Of a stretch of 64,000 nt of DNA, positions 42,963 to 53,788 are shown one piece after another. The stretch covers positions 1 through 64,000 of the forward strand of contig CAMDLT010000019.1 of the NCBI GenBank assembly GCA_945901855.1, in the 5' to 3' direction. Source of the DNA: Asaia bogorensis. Lineage in GTDB: Bacteria > Pseudomonadota > Alphaproteobacteria > CACIAM-22H2. Both the position numbers and the translations under genes were made by a program. Each line of letters starts with the position of its first letter. The stretch's first letter is position 1. The notes below the pieces were generated by a model. The model was given only the letters and a program-made list of their open reading frames with translations. It searched no databases and was not told the DNA's origin.

Positions 42963-43576
42963 AGCCCCGCCCTCGTTAACAACGCTTCGGCTGCTGCCAG
43001 ATCGTCGGGACGGTTGGCATTAAAAAACGGGTCGATGGGGTTTGTTTCGAACGAAACCATGGCGACCTTATAGCGCGCCGTCCAGCGATCGACCTTGAAG
43101 ATTTTTTCGGCCGTCAGTGCATGGCGCAATGCCGCGCGCAGATCGACGCGCCAGAGCCCGAAAACCGGATGCGCCTGCCCGTCCGAAACCGCGCAGGCCA
43201 AATCGGCATCCTCGTTCGCAACGGCGCCGACAAACCGCGCCACCAGATCGCGCGGCGCAAACGGCGCATCGGCGGCAAAGCTTGCCATGTGCGTTGCCTC
43301 GGGCGCGTGTTCTGCAGCCCAATCGAGCCCGGCCAGCACGCCCGCCAAGGGCCCCGCAAAACCCGCAACGCTGTCGGGTGCCACAGGCAGGCCAAATGCC
43401 GCAAAGCGCGTCGCATCGCCGTTGGCATTGAGCACCAGCCGGGACACTTGCGGCGCCGCACGCGCCAGAATGTGCGCAAGGATCGGCTGGCCGCCCAGAT
43501 CGCGCAAGCATTTGTCGCCACCGCCCATGCGCGTCGATTGGCCGCCCGCAAGAACGACGCCCGCAATGTTATTCAT
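42959..43576 (-). CDS. mobA: Molybdenum cofactor guanylyltransferase MobA
   Basis: Adds GMP to molybdopterin to make the bis-MGD cofactor used by formate dehydrogenase. 205 residues. The nucleotide motif is GVVLAGGQSTRMGGGDK at the N-terminus; the second site is SFAADAPFAPRDLVARF, where the family more often has DTPF/DMPF. The start lies eight bases inside the 3' end of fdhD. The C-terminus ends NANRPDDLAAAE, as in the family. Confidence 0.93.
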   Translation of the reverse strand: MNNIAGVVLAGGQSTRMGGGDKCLRDLGGQPILAHILARAAPQVSRLVLNANGDATRFAAFGLPVAPDSVAGFAGPLAGVLAGLDWAAEHAPEATHMASFAADAPFAPRDLVARFVGAVANEDADLACAVSDGQAHPVFGLWRVDLRAALRHALTAEKIFKVDRWTARYKVAMVSFETNPIDPFFNANRPDDLAAAEALLTRAGL

Positions 43577-44444
43577 CCTGCGCCCCTTTTCGGCGCGCGC
43601 CGCGATCTTCCTCGGCAACCTGCCGCGCATCGGCGTCGAACACCAGCCGCTCGGCACCTGCGAGCACAACAAAGCGGCTGCCGCGCGCACGCCCAATCAA
43701 GGTGAGCCCGGCTTTGCGCGCAAGCTCCACGCCCCACGCCGTGAAGCCCGAGCGCGATACCAGAATGGGAATCCCCATCTGGACGGTCTTGATGACCATC
43801 TCCGAGGTCAGGCGTCCGGTCGTATAAAAAATCTTGTCGTGCGCCGCAAGACCGTGGCGGTACATGTAACCCGCAATCTTGTCGACCGCGTTGTGGCGGC
43901 CGACATCTTCCATATAGACGAGGGCGCGGTCGTCTTGGCACAAGACACAGCCATGGATTGCGCCCGCCTCCAGATATAGCGAGGGGGCCGTGTTGATCGT
44001 GCGCATCAATCGATAAAGCGACGAGGTCTTGAGGCGAAGATTTTTGTCGAGCGCCACCTGGTCGAACTTTTCCATGAGATCGCCGAACGCCGTGCCCTGC
44101 GCGCAGCCCGAGGTCAGCGTCTTCTTGCGCAGCTTGTCTTCGAAGTCGGTCTCGCGATCCGTGCGAACCACGACCACATCGAGCTCGGCATCGAATTCGA
44201 CGCCGGTTACATTGACGCCGGCGGCGATCATGTTTTGGTTCAGCAGATAGCCGAGCGCCAGATATTCGGGATAGTCGCCGATCGTCATCATCGTGACGAT
44301 CTCGCGCGCGTTGAGATAGAGCGTGAGCGGCTTTTCCGCAACGACGGACGTCTCGATGGCGGACCCGGTCTGGTCGATGCCCCGAACGCGCGCGACAAGC
44401 CGCGAATCGCCAGGGTTCGGCATCAGCAAGAAATCGTTTTCCAT
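43569..44444 (-). CDS. fdhD: Formate dehydrogenase sulfurtransferase FdhD
   Basis: Carries sulfur from a cysteine desulfurase to the Mo cofactor, which formate dehydrogenase needs for activity. 291 residues. The sulfur-carrying cysteine is in LTSGCAQGTAFGDL. E. coli FdhD has two cysteines three apart here; this protein keeps only the first. HGCVLCQ, VEDVGRHNAVDK-like residues and GRLTSEMVIK are conserved. It heads the fdhD-mobA-DUF3305-DUF3306 unit. Confidence 0.94.
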   Translation of the reverse strand: MENDFLLMPNPGDSRLVARVRGIDQTGSAIETSVVAEKPLTLYLNAREIVTMMTIGDYPEYLALGYLLNQNMIAAGVNVTGVEFDAELDVVVVRTDRETDFEDKLRKKTLTSGCAQGTAFGDLMEKFDQVALDKNLRLKTSSLYRLMRTINTAPSLYLEAGAIHGCVLCQDDRALVYMEDVGRHNAVDKIAGYMYRHGLAAHDKIFYTTGRLTSEMVIKTVQMGIPILVSRSGFTAWGVELARKAGLTLIGRARGSRFVVLAGAERLVFDADARQVAEEDRGARRKGAQDE

Positions 44445-44476
44445 TCGTGCAGAATGGGGGCTTGTGCGCACGGTTT

Positions 44477-44500
44477 CAAGGCCAAGCGAGATTGGCCTTG
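44477..44500. promoter_or_regulatory. Perfect 9-bp inverted repeat between fdhD and the Fe-S gene
   Basis: CAAGGCCAA and TTGGCCTTG are separated by GCGAGA in the 88-base region between two divergent starts. It is well placed as an operator for both. It lacks a T-run, so it is not a terminator. Confidence 0.55.
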
Positions 44501-44532
44501 TCAGCGCGGCCGGGCTTTGCGACATAACAGTG

Positions 44533-46593
44533 ATGGAAATCGACGGCAAAACGGTTTTGGTCTGCGACTGCACGGGCACGATGCCGCTCGACGGCAAGGC
44601 GCTGCGCAAAGCCTGCACGGCCGCGACCGGCAAAGATGTGGGCGACGTTGCGCCCGACACGCTGCTGTGCCGCGCCCAGATCGGCAATTTCGAAGCGGCA
44701 TTGAAGTCGGGCAAAGAGCTTGTCGTCGCCTGCACGCAAGAAGCGCCCTTTTTTGCCGAGACGCGCGCCGAGCTGGGGCTCGACAACAATATCCGCTTCG
44801 TCAATATCCGCGAGCGCGCCGGCTGGTCGGACGAAGCGGGCAAAGCCATGCCCAAGATCGCGGCCTTGCTGGCCGAAGCCGCGATCGACGTGCCGCCGAC
44901 GGCGGTCGTCACCATGCGCTCGCAAGGCGTGGCGCTCGTCTACGGGCGCGACAAAACCGCGATCGACGCCGCCAAGCGGTTGGGCCAGCGGGTCGACTGC
45001 ACGGTATTGCTCAACAAGCCCGCCTCGGTCGCGCCGCCGCGCCTGACGGACGTGCCGATTTTTCGCGGCACCATCGCCAGGGCCAAGGGCTATCTTGGCG
45101 CCTTCGAAATCACGGTTGACGACTACGCGCCGGCCCTCCCCGCCTCGCGCGGCCAGCTGGGGTTCGAGCGCGCGCGCGACGGCGCCGCTTCCAAATGCGA
45201 CATCATCGTCGACCTCTCCGGCGGCACGCCGCTGTTCCAGGCGCACGAAAAGCGCGACGGCTATTTCCGCGCCGACCCCAAGGACCCGGCCGCCGTCGAG
45301 CGCGCGATCTACGAAGCCGCCGACATGGTCGGCGAGTTCGAGAAGCCGCGCTACATCGACTACAAAGCCGACATCTGCACGCACAGCCGCAACGCCAAAA
45401 AAGGCTGCAACCGCTGCTTGGATGTGTGCCCGACGGGCGCCATCGCGTCGGCGGGCGACCATGTGGCGATCGATCCTTACGTGTGCGCGGGCTGCGGCAG
45501 CTGTGCGGCCGTGTGCCCGACGGGTGCCGCCACCTACGCGCTGCCCGAGAAGGACACCGTGTTCGACCGGCTGCGCACGCTGCTGATCGGCTATGGCCGG
45601 GCGGGCGGCGAGCGCGCGGTGCTGCTCGTGCATGACGGCAAGCACGGCGAAGAAACGATCGGCATGATCGCGCGCCACGGTCGCGGCCTGCCCGCGCACG
45701 TGCTGCCGTTTGCCGTCAACGAGGTCACGCAGATCGGCTTCGACATGCTGGTCTGCGCGCTTGCGTTCGGCGCGGCCCAGGTGCGCCTGCTGGTCGATCC
45801 GGCCAAGCGCGACGAACTTGCGGGCCTCGCGGGCCAGATCGGCTTGGCCGAAACCGCCATGAGCGGCCTTGGCTTTGGCGAGGGGCGCGTTGCGATCGTC
45901 GATGCGGCCGATCCCGAAGCCGTCGAAGCGCTGCTCTACGGCACCAAAGTGGGCGCCAGCGCCAAAGCTGGCGGCTTCCTGCCCGTCGGCGGCAAGCGCG
46001 AAGTGACGCTGCTGGCCTTGCGCCATCTGCACGAGGTGGCGCCCGCCCCTGTCGACATCCTGCCGCTGGGGGCGGGCTCGCCGTTCGGCGCGCTGGCGAT
46101 CGATACCAGCGGCTGCACCTTGTGCCTTGCTTGCGTGGGCACGTGCCCGACCGGCGCGCTGCTCGACAATCCCGACATGCCGCAGCTGCGCTTCGTGCAG
46201 GAAGCGTGCGTGCAATGCGGCTTGTGCAAGGCGACTTGTCCGGAAAAAGTCATCCAGCTCAAACCGCAATTCGACTTCACCTCGGCCGCCAAATCGCCCG
46301 TCCTCGTCAAAGAAGAGGAGCCCGCTTGCTGCATTCGCTGCGGCAAGCCGTTTGGCACGCTGTCGGCGATCGAAACCATCACCGAAAAGCTCGCGGGCAA
46401 ACATTCGATGTTCCGCAGCGCCGAAGCGGTCGAGCGCATTCGCATGTGCGAGGATTGCCGCATGATCCGCCAGGCCGAGGTTGCGGTCGATCCGTTTGCA
46501 GGCCCGCCGCGCCCGCTGACGCGCACGACCGAAGACGAATTGCGCGACGCCGAACGCGCGCGCAAAGCGGCGCAATCCCCGCCCAAGCCGTAG
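44533..46593 (+). CDS. Multi-[4Fe-4S] ferredoxin-type protein of the FDH cluster
   Basis: 686 residues. The N-terminal 280 residues contain a few scattered cysteines. Ferredoxin motifs follow: CNRCLDVCPTG and CAGCGSCAAVCPTG (about 292-335), CTLCLACVGTCPTG (about 528) and CVQCGLCKATCPEK (about 559). Lone CIRC and CEDC pairs lie near the C-terminus. Such proteins sit beside DUF3305/3306 and FdhD and may supply electrons or clusters for FDH maturation; this is inference. GTG just before the ATG is an alternative start. It is divergent from fdhD. Confidence 0.88.
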   Translation: MEIDGKTVLVCDCTGTMPLDGKALRKACTAATGKDVGDVAPDTLLCRAQIGNFEAALKSGKELVVACTQEAPFFAETRAELGLDNNIRFVNIRERAGWSDEAGKAMPKIAALLAEAAIDVPPTAVVTMRSQGVALVYGRDKTAIDAAKRLGQRVDCTVLLNKPASVAPPRLTDVPIFRGTIARAKGYLGAFEITVDDYAPALPASRGQLGFERARDGAASKCDIIVDLSGGTPLFQAHEKRDGYFRADPKDPAAVERAIYEAADMVGEFEKPRYIDYKADICTHSRNAKKGCNRCLDVCPTGAIASAGDHVAIDPYVCAGCGSCAAVCPTGAATYALPEKDTVFDRLRTLLIGYGRAGGERAVLLVHDGKHGEETIGMIARHGRGLPAHVLPFAVNEVTQIGFDMLVCALAFGAAQVRLLVDPAKRDELAGLAGQIGLAETAMSGLGFGEGRVAIVDAADPEAVEALLYGTKVGASAKAGGFLPVGGKREVTLLALRHLHEVAPAPVDILPLGAGSPFGALAIDTSGCTLCLACVGTCPTGALLDNPDMPQLRFVQEACVQCGLCKATCPEKVIQLKPQFDFTSAAKSPVLVKEEEPACCIRCGKPFGTLSAIETITEKLAGKHSMFRSAEAVERIRMCEDCRMIRQAEVAVDPFAGPPRPLTRTTEDELRDAERARKAAQSPPKP

Positions 46594-46653
46594 CGCGACA
46601 AACGGCCGCCGGAGGGCTATATTCTGCCGGACATAACGCAGGACCCGCCCCCC

Positions 46654-47670
46654 ATGGACCTCCTCTCGCCCGAAAAACTCGTCGACCCGTTCGCGCGCGC
46701 GATCTCGTACTTGCGCGTGTCGGTAACGGACCGCTGCGATTTTCGCTGCGTCTATTGCATGTCGGAAGATATGACCTTTCTGCCCAAGGCCGACATCCTG
46801 TCGCTCGAAGAGCTCGACCGGCTGTGCTCGGCCTTCGTGGGCATGGGCGTGCGCAAACTGCGCCTGACCGGCGGCGAGCCGCTCGTGCGCCGCAACGTGA
46901 TGAGCCTGTTCCGCAATCTCGGCCGCCATCTGCAAACCGGCGCGCTCGACGAACTCACGCTCACGACCAACGGCTCCCAGCTCGCCAAGTACGCGGACGA
47001 GCTTTATGCCGCGGGCGTGCGGCGCATCAACGTGTCGCTCGACACGCTGAACGCCGAGAAATTCACGGCGCTGACGCGCTGGGGCAAGCTCGACCAGGTG
47101 CTGGACGGCTTGGCCGCCGCCAAAGCCGCCGGGCTGAAAGTGAAGATCAACGCCGTCGCCCTCAAAGACGGCAACGACGACGAGTTCGACCGCCTCGTCG
47201 AATGGTGCGGCAAGGAAGGGTTCGATCTCGTCTTCATCGAAGTGATGCCGATGGGCGATATCGGCGGCGAAGCGCGCCTCGACCAGTATCTGCCGCTGTC
47301 GACGGTGCGAAGCCAGCTTTCGAAACACTGGACGCTTGCGGAAACCGGCTACCGCACGGGCGGCCCGGCGCGCTATTTCGACGTGCGCGAAACCGGGCAG
47401 CGTCTGGGTTTCATCACGCCGCTCACGCATAATTTCTGCGAAAGCTGCAATCGCGTGCGGCTCACCTGCACGGGCACGCTGTTTATGTGCCTGGGCCAAG
47501 ACGATGCGGCCGATCTGCGCGCGCCCTTGCGCGCGTCGCCCGACGATGCGCACCTTGGCGCCGCCATCCGCGAGGCGATCGCGCGCAAGCCCAAGGGCCA
47601 CGATTTTGTGATCGACCGGCGCAACACGGGGCCGGCCGTCGCCCGCCACATGTCGGTTACGGGCGGCTGA
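46654..47670 (+). CDS. moaA: GTP 3',8-cyclase MoaA
   Basis: Radical-SAM enzyme that starts molybdenum cofactor synthesis from GTP. 338 residues. The N-terminal cluster is CDFRCVYC (Cys28, Cys32, Cys35), the SAM-binding LTGGEPLVR is present, the C-terminal cluster lies in [14 protein letters not shown], and the chain ends in Gly-Gly, which the enzyme needs. It follows the Fe-S gene in the same direction after 60 bases. moaC, moaB and moeA are not in the window. Confidence 0.96.
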   Translation: MDLLSPEKLVDPFARAISYLRVSVTDRCDFRCVYCMSEDMTFLPKADILSLEELDRLCSAFVGMGVRKLRLTGGEPLVRRNVMSLFRNLGRHLQTGALDELTLTTNGSQLAKYADELYAAGVRRINVSLDTLNAEKFTALTRWGKLDQVLDGLAAAKAAGLKVKINAVALKDGNDDEFDRLVEWCGKEGFDLVFIEVMPMGDIGGEARLDQYLPLSTVRSQLSKHWTLAETGYRTGGPARYFDVRETGQRLGFITPLTHNFCESCNRVRLTCTGTLFMCLGQDDAADLRAPLRASPDDAHLGAAIREAIARKPKGHDFVIDRRNTGPAVARHMSVTGG

Positions 47671-47681
47671 GGCACGCGTCG

Positions 47682-48455
47682 ATGGCGGACCCTCAGCCGA
47701 AAATCGCGTTTGTGGCCGCCGATACGCAGCTTGCCCAGGACGCAGCCGCCAAGTTCGAAAAACGCTACGTGCATGTCGGCATCGAAAAAGCCGACATCGT
47801 CGTGGCCCTTGGCGGCGACGGTTCGGTCTTGCAGGCGCTGCACGCGTCGATCGATAGCGGCGTGCCGGTTTACGGCATGAATCGCGGCTCCGTCGGGTTC
47901 CTTACCAACGATTTCCGCACGGGCGGGCTGATGGCACGCTTGAAGGCCGCGCACCGCGTGACGCTGCATCCGCTGCGCATGACCGCACGCTGCAAAAACG
48001 GCCGCACGGAGTCCGCGACGGCGATCAACGAAGTCAGCCTGCTGCGCCAATTGCGCCAGGCGGCCAAGATCCGCGTTTCGGTCGATGGCGTGGTGCGGCT
48101 CGAAGAACTGATCGCCGACGGCGTGCTGATTTCGACGCCGGCAGGCTCGACCGCCTACAACCTCTCGGCGCACGGGCCCATTGTGCCGATGGGCGCCGAA
48201 CTGCTGGCCCTCACCCCGATCACGGCGTTCCGGCCGCGGCGCTGGCGCGGCGCGCTGCTGCCCGCGCGCGCGCGCGTGGATTTCGACGTGCTCGAAAGCG
48301 ACAAGCGTCCGGTGAGCGCCACCGCCGACCACACGGAAATCCGCGACGTGCTGCGCGTCGAGGTCGCCGAAGACCGCACCAAGCGCCTGACGCTGCTGTT
48401 CGACCCCGAGCACACGTTCGAAGAACGCGTGCTCAAGGAACAGTTCGCGCCGTGA
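47682..48455 (+). CDS. nadK: NAD kinase
   Basis: Phosphorylates NAD to NADP. 257 residues, the shorter alphaproteobacterial type. The GGDG motif is in [22 protein letters not shown] and the substrate loop [19 protein letters not shown] are conserved. The ATG at 47682 lies 11 bases after the moaA stop. The next gene starts with GTG overlapping this stop. Confidence 0.95.
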   Translation: MADPQPKIAFVAADTQLAQDAAAKFEKRYVHVGIEKADIVVALGGDGSVLQALHASIDSGVPVYGMNRGSVGFLTNDFRTGGLMARLKAAHRVTLHPLRMTARCKNGRTESATAINEVSLLRQLRQAAKIRVSVDGVVRLEELIADGVLISTPAGSTAYNLSAHGPIVPMGAELLALTPITAFRPRRWRGALLPARARVDFDVLESDKRPVSATADHTEIRDVLRVEVAEDRTKRLTLLFDPEHTFEERVLKEQFAP

Positions 48456-49108
48456 TCGCGGCCGTCGAGGGCTACGACAACTGGGCATCGGCCTACGACG
48501 CGTTCGACAATCCGATGGTGGCGCTTGCGTCGATGGCGTTTGCGGGGGCGCGTCTGCCGCTCGCTGGGTCGGCTTTTCTCGATGTCGGCTGCGGGACGGG
48601 GCGCAATCTTGCCCTCGCCGCCGCGGCCGGCGCCAGAACGCTCGTCGGCCTCGACGCATCGCCCGGCATGCTCGCGCGTGCGCGCGAGAAACTCGGCCAA
48701 GCCGTTCGCCTCGTCGAGACCGATCTCGCCGCCGCATGGCCCGCCTTGCCGGGCCCGTTCGACGTGGCGTGCGTATCGCTCGTGCTCGAACATTTCGCCG
48801 GCGTCGCGCCCGTTTTTGCCAAGATCGCGGCGCGCCTCGACCGGGGCGGCGTCTTGTTCGTCGCCGAAATGCATGCCGATCTTGCGGCCAAGGGCGTCGG
48901 CGCGCATTTCGAAAAGGACGGCAAGCGCCACGTGCTGCCAAGCCACGGCCATTCGCAAGCAGAATTAGCCGCAGCGCTCGCTGCCGGCGGTTTCGCGCCC
49001 GCAACCTTCCAAGACTGGCGCGCCGACGATTGCGTCGAAAAGATCCCAAAACTCGCCAAACACGCGGGCAAAAACGCGCTGCTGAGTTTTACCGCGCGTC
49101 TCGCTTGA
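48452..49108 (+). CDS. SAM-dependent methyltransferase (class I)
   Basis: 218 residues with the SAM-binding motif [19 protein letters not shown] and [14 protein letters not shown]. Position and fold do not tell the substrate. The GTG start overlaps the nadK stop (GTGA). The last 20 bases overlap the 3' end of the convergent ppk2 gene. Confidence 0.85.
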   Translation: MIAAVEGYDNWASAYDAFDNPMVALASMAFAGARLPLAGSAFLDVGCGTGRNLALAAAAGARTLVGLDASPGMLARAREKLGQAVRLVETDLAAAWPALPGPFDVACVSLVLEHFAGVAPVFAKIAARLDRGGVLFVAEMHADLAAKGVGAHFEKDGKRHVLPSHGHSQAELAAALAAGGFAPATFQDWRADDCVEKIPKLAKHAGKNALLSFTARLA

Positions 49109-49877
49109 GCAGCGCCTTCGCGGCTTTGACGAGTTTTTTGTCGACCGGCGGCGGGCGCGTGTCGATGCCTTTGCCGAGCGTGTCGATCACATGGGAGATC
49201 GCGTCGATGCGCGCGCGCCATTTGCTGTCGGCCTGGACCGGGCGCCAGCGCGCGCTCGCATGGTCGGTCTTGGCGAACATGTCTTCGGCCGCCGCTTGGT
49301 ACTCGTCGCGCTTCAGATACGCGTCGAGATCGGCTTGGGTCAGTTTCCAACGTTTGGTCGGGTCTTCCAGCCGGTCGGCAAAACGCTTCAACTGCACCTT
49401 GGGCGAGATGTGCAAAAAGACCTTGGCGATGCGCACGCCGTCGTCGGTCAGTTGGCGTTCGAATTCCACGATTTCGCGGTAGGCGCGCTTCCAGTCGGCG
49501 GGCGCGCACAGCCCGTCCACGCGCTCGACCAGCACGCGCCCGTACCACGAGCGGTCGAAGACCGCGAACGATCCCGGCATCGGCAAACGGCGCCAGAACC
49601 GGTAGAGATAGTGGCGCGCCTGCTCGTCGGCGCGCGGGGCTGCGATGGGCCACACATGCACGCCGCGCGGATCGAGCATCTGCACCATACGGCGGATCGC
49701 CCCGCCCTTGCCTGCCGCATCCCAGCCTTCGAACACGATCAGCGCGCGGCGCTTTTCGTGGAAGTAGGTCTGCTGCAGCGCCAGCATCTTTTTCTGCAGC
49801 TTGTCGAGTTCGGCCTCGTATTCGTCGCGATCGGCAAAGCGCTTGCCCGGCTTCAGCTTCGCAAGCAGATCCGACAT
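49089..49877 (-). CDS. ppk2: Polyphosphate kinase 2 family protein
   Basis: Transfers phosphate between polyphosphate and nucleotides. 262 residues. Walker A is EGWDAAGKGGAIRRM, the lid module is AAPRADEQARHYLYRFW, and the Walker B region is FDRSWYGRVLVERV. Whether it uses ADP, GDP or AMP is not evident. It follows the ABC-transporter gene with a three-base gap, so it may be co-transcribed with the peptide transporter. Confidence 0.93.
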   Translation of the reverse strand: MSDLLAKLKPGKRFADRDEYEAELDKLQKKMLALQQTYFHEKRRALIVFEGWDAAGKGGAIRRMVQMLDPRGVHVWPIAAPRADEQARHYLYRFWRRLPMPGSFAVFDRSWYGRVLVERVDGLCAPADWKRAYREIVEFERQLTDDGVRIAKVFLHISPKVQLKRFADRLEDPTKRWKLTQADLDAYLKRDEYQAAAEDMFAKTDHASARWRPVQADSKWRARIDAISHVIDTLGKGIDTRPPPVDKKLVKAAKALLKRDAR

Positions 49878-49880
49878 CGC

Positions 49881-50881
<1,001 letters not shown>

Positions 50882-50885
<4 letters not shown>

Positions 50886-51850
50886 GCCACCTGCGTCAAG
50901 GGATGGAAGCAACGCACCTGATGCGCGCTCCCGGCCGTGTCGGGCGCCGAATTGGCGCACGCGTCGTCGGCATGGGCGCAGCGCAATCGAAACGCACAGC
51001 CCGACGGCAGATTGAGCATCGAGGGCATCACGCCTGGAATCTGCGTGAGCTTCTGGCCCTTCACATTGCGGCTCGGCACCGAGCCGATGAGGCCGGCCGT
51101 GTAGGGGTGCGCCGGGCGGTCGAGCACGTCTTCGACCGAGCCGCGCTCGACGATGCGACCCGCATACATCACGCAAATTTCGTCCGCGAGCGAAGCCACG
51201 ACCGACAGATCGTGCGTGATCCAGATCAGCGCCGTGCGCGTCTCGCGCGCGAGCTTCTGCACCTCGTACAGAATTTGGCCCTGGATCGTCACGTCGAGTG
51301 CGGTCGTCGGCTCGTCGGCGACGATCAGATCGGGCTTGTTCAAAAGCGCGATGGCGATCGCCACGCGCTGGCGCATGCCGCCGGAAAACTGGTGCGGGTA
51401 GGAGGCAAGGCGTTCCTCCGGGCTCGGGATGCCGACTTGGCCGAGCGCGTCGCGCGCGCGCGTCCAGGCGGTTTTGCGGTCCACCTTGCCGTGCGCCTGC
51501 ACGGCTTCGACCATCTGCGTTTCGACCTTCAGGACCGGATTGAGGGTCATCATCGGGTCTTGGAAAATCATCGCGATGCGGTTGCCGCGCAACTGGCGCA
51601 GTTCCTCTTCGCCCATCTTGGCGATGTCGCGGCCCTGGAACAGCACGCGCCCGCCAGCGATGCGCCCCGGCGGATCGACAAGCCCCATGATCGAAAAACC
51701 CGTCACCGACTTGCCCGAGCCGGACTCGCCCACGAGCCCCAGGATGCGCCCTTGCGACACGTCGAACGACACGCCGTCAACCGCGCGCACGGTGCCGGCC
51801 TTGGTGTCGAAATGGGTCTGCAAGTTCTCGACGCTGAGCGTAGCTGGCAT
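50882..51850 (-). CDS. Oligopeptide/dipeptide ABC transporter ATP-binding protein (DppD-type)
   Basis: 322 residues. Walker A LVGESGSGKSVTGF, signature FSGGMRQRVAIAIAL, Walker B LIVADEPTTALDV and the cysteine-containing tail LPSGCAFRLRCAHADDACA. It pairs with the DppF-type ATPase. The start lies 14 bases after dppC. Confidence 0.94.
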
Positions 51851-51864
51851 GGTTTTTCCCGACG

Positions 51865-52746
51865 TCACTTCTGCAAACGCGGATTGAGGACGTCGCGCAA
51901 ACGGTCGCCGACCAGATTGATCGAGACGATCGTCACCAGCAAGGCGATGCCCGGAAAGAAGCTGATCCAGTACACGCCCGACAAAATATACTCGAACCCG
52001 TTGGCAATGAGCAGGCCAAGCGACGGCTCGGTGATCGGCAGACCGACGCCCAGAAACGACAAAGTCGCTTCGAGCGCGATCGAATTGGCGATCTGGATCG
52101 TGCCAACCACGATCAGCGGCGGCAGGCAGTTCGGCAAAATATGGCGAAACAGGACGCGCCGCTGCGGCAAAGCAAGGCATTGGGCGGCTTCGACATATTC
52201 CTTGCGCCGCTCGACCAGCGCGGATGCCCGCACCGTGCGCGCATAGTACGCCCACTGGATGACCACAAGCGCGAGCACGATTTTGCCGGTGCCTTGGCCG
52301 AACACGGCCAGCAGAATGAGCGCGATCAAAATCGCCGGGAACGACAGTTTGATGTCGACCGCGCGCATCAGCACGGTATCGATCCAGCCGCCGTAATAGG
52401 CGGCCAACAGGCCGATGGCCGTGCCCAAGAACGCCGCGATAAAGCCCGACGTGACCGCGACCAGGAACGAGGTGCGAAGCCCGTAGAGAATGGCCGACAC
52501 CATGTCGCGGCCCTGGCCGTCGGAGCCGAGCCAAAATACGAGCCCATCGGCCGAAACTTTGCCCGGCGACATTTTGCCGTCCATGATGTCGAGCTGGCGC
52601 AGATCGTAGGGGTTCTGCGGGCTGATATAGGCGCACGCCATCGCCGCGACGAATATGACGAGAAACACGACGGCCGCGCCCACGGCGACCGGGCTTTCGC
52701 GAAAATCGGCGACGAAGCGCCGGAACGGGGTTTCGATTTCGGCCAT
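51865..52746 (-). CDS. dppC: Peptide ABC transporter permease (DppC-type)
   Basis: 293 residues with six membrane spans. The N-terminal DppC-family region precedes the permease domain; the EAA loop is in YVEAAQCLALPQRRVLFRHI. WLGSDGQGRDMVSAILYGLR is a hallmark. It begins directly after the dppB stop. Confidence 0.93.
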   Translation of the reverse strand: MAEIETPFRRFVADFRESPVAVGAAVVFLVIFVAAMACAYISPQNPYDLRQLDIMDGKMSPGKVSADGLVFWLGSDGQGRDMVSAILYGLRTSFLVAVTSGFIAAFLGTAIGLLAAYYGGWIDTVLMRAVDIKLSFPAILIALILLAVFGQGTGKIVLALVVIQWAYYARTVRASALVERRKEYVEAAQCLALPQRRVLFRHILPNCLPPLIVVGTIQIANSIALEATLSFLGVGLPITEPSLGLLIANGFEYILSGVYWISFFPGIALLVTIVSINLVGDRLRDVLNPRLQK

Positions 52747-53724
52747 CTATTTGCCCGTGTCCGCAAGCCGCACGCGCGGGTCGAGAACCGAATAGAGAAT
52801 GTCGACGATCAGATTGAGCGCGATGAACATCAGGACCGTGATCATCAGATAGGCGACGACGACCGGCCGGTCGAGATTGTTGATGCTGTCGATGATGAGC
52901 TTGCCCATACCGGGCCAAGCGAAGATCGTTTCGGTCACCACGGCAAAGGCGATGACCTGGCCGATTTCGAGCCCGATCACGGTAACGACCGGGATCATGA
53001 TGTTTTTCATCACATGCACCAGCACCACGCGGCGTTGCGTAAGGCCCTTGGCGCGCGCGAAACGGACATAGTCCATCGGCATGTTTTCGCGCATGCCCGC
53101 GCGCGTCAGGCGGATCACCAGCGAGATGTTGAACAGCGCCAAGTTGAGCGCTGGCAGCGCCAGATGCGCAAGACCGTCGAGGCTGAACAGGCTCGACTGG
53201 ATACCCATGAACGTGCCGAGCTCGCCGCGCCCGCTGGCGGGCAGCCAACCGAGTTCGACCGCAAAAATCATGATCAGCATGAGCCCGACCCAGAAGGTGG
53301 GCAGGCTGAAACCCGCGATCGAGGTCGCCATGACCGTTTTGGAGAACCGCGATTCGGGCTTGTAGCCCGCGTACATGCCAAGCGGAATTCCGAGCGCCAC
53401 CGAAACGAACACCGCGCACAGCGCGAGTTCGAGCGTGGCCGGCAGGCGCAGCAGAATGAGATCGATGGCCGGAATGTTGAAGACGAACGAGCGGCCAAGA
53501 TCGCCGGCCAGCGCGTTCGACAGGAAATAGAAATATTGCAGCCAAATCGGCTTGTCCAAACCAAGGGCGGCGATGGCGCGTTCGCGTTCGGCCTGGTCGG
53601 CGTCGGCAGCGATGAAAATTTCGATCGGATCGCCGATCGCGAACACGCCGAAAAACACGAGCAACGACATCAGCAACAGCACGAAGGCGCTTTGCGACAG
53701 CCGACGGATGATGAAGACGGTCAT
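52747..53724 (-). CDS. dppB: Peptide ABC transporter permease (DppB-type)
   Basis: 325 residues, six membrane spans. The N-terminus MTVFIIRRLSQSAFVLLLMS is typical of DppB. The EAA loop reads YVRFARAKGLTQRRVVLVHV. VTETIFAWPGMGKLIIDSI is conserved. It lies 64 bases after the upstream binding protein. Confidence 0.94.
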   Translation of the reverse strand: MTVFIIRRLSQSAFVLLLMSLLVFFGVFAIGDPIEIFIAADADQAERERAIAALGLDKPIWLQYFYFLSNALAGDLGRSFVFNIPAIDLILLRLPATLELALCAVFVSVALGIPLGMYAGYKPESRFSKTVMATSIAGFSLPTFWVGLMLIMIFAVELGWLPASGRGELGTFMGIQSSLFSLDGLAHLALPALNLALFNISLVIRLTRAGMRENMPMDYVRFARAKGLTQRRVVLVHVMKNIMIPVVTVIGLEIGQVIAFAVVTETIFAWPGMGKLIIDSINNLDRPVVVAYLMITVLMFIALNLIVDILYSVLDPRVRLADTGK

Positions 53725-53788
53725 GGTCGTCGAAAATCCGCGACCGGGCGCGCCGGATACCCGGCACGCCCGATGCTGCGGAAGTTCC

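Noticed and set aside
44476-47649. A roughly 1050-codon minus-strand frame opposite the Fe-S gene and moaA
   Set aside because: No domains; the plus strand has intact cysteine motifs and MoaA.
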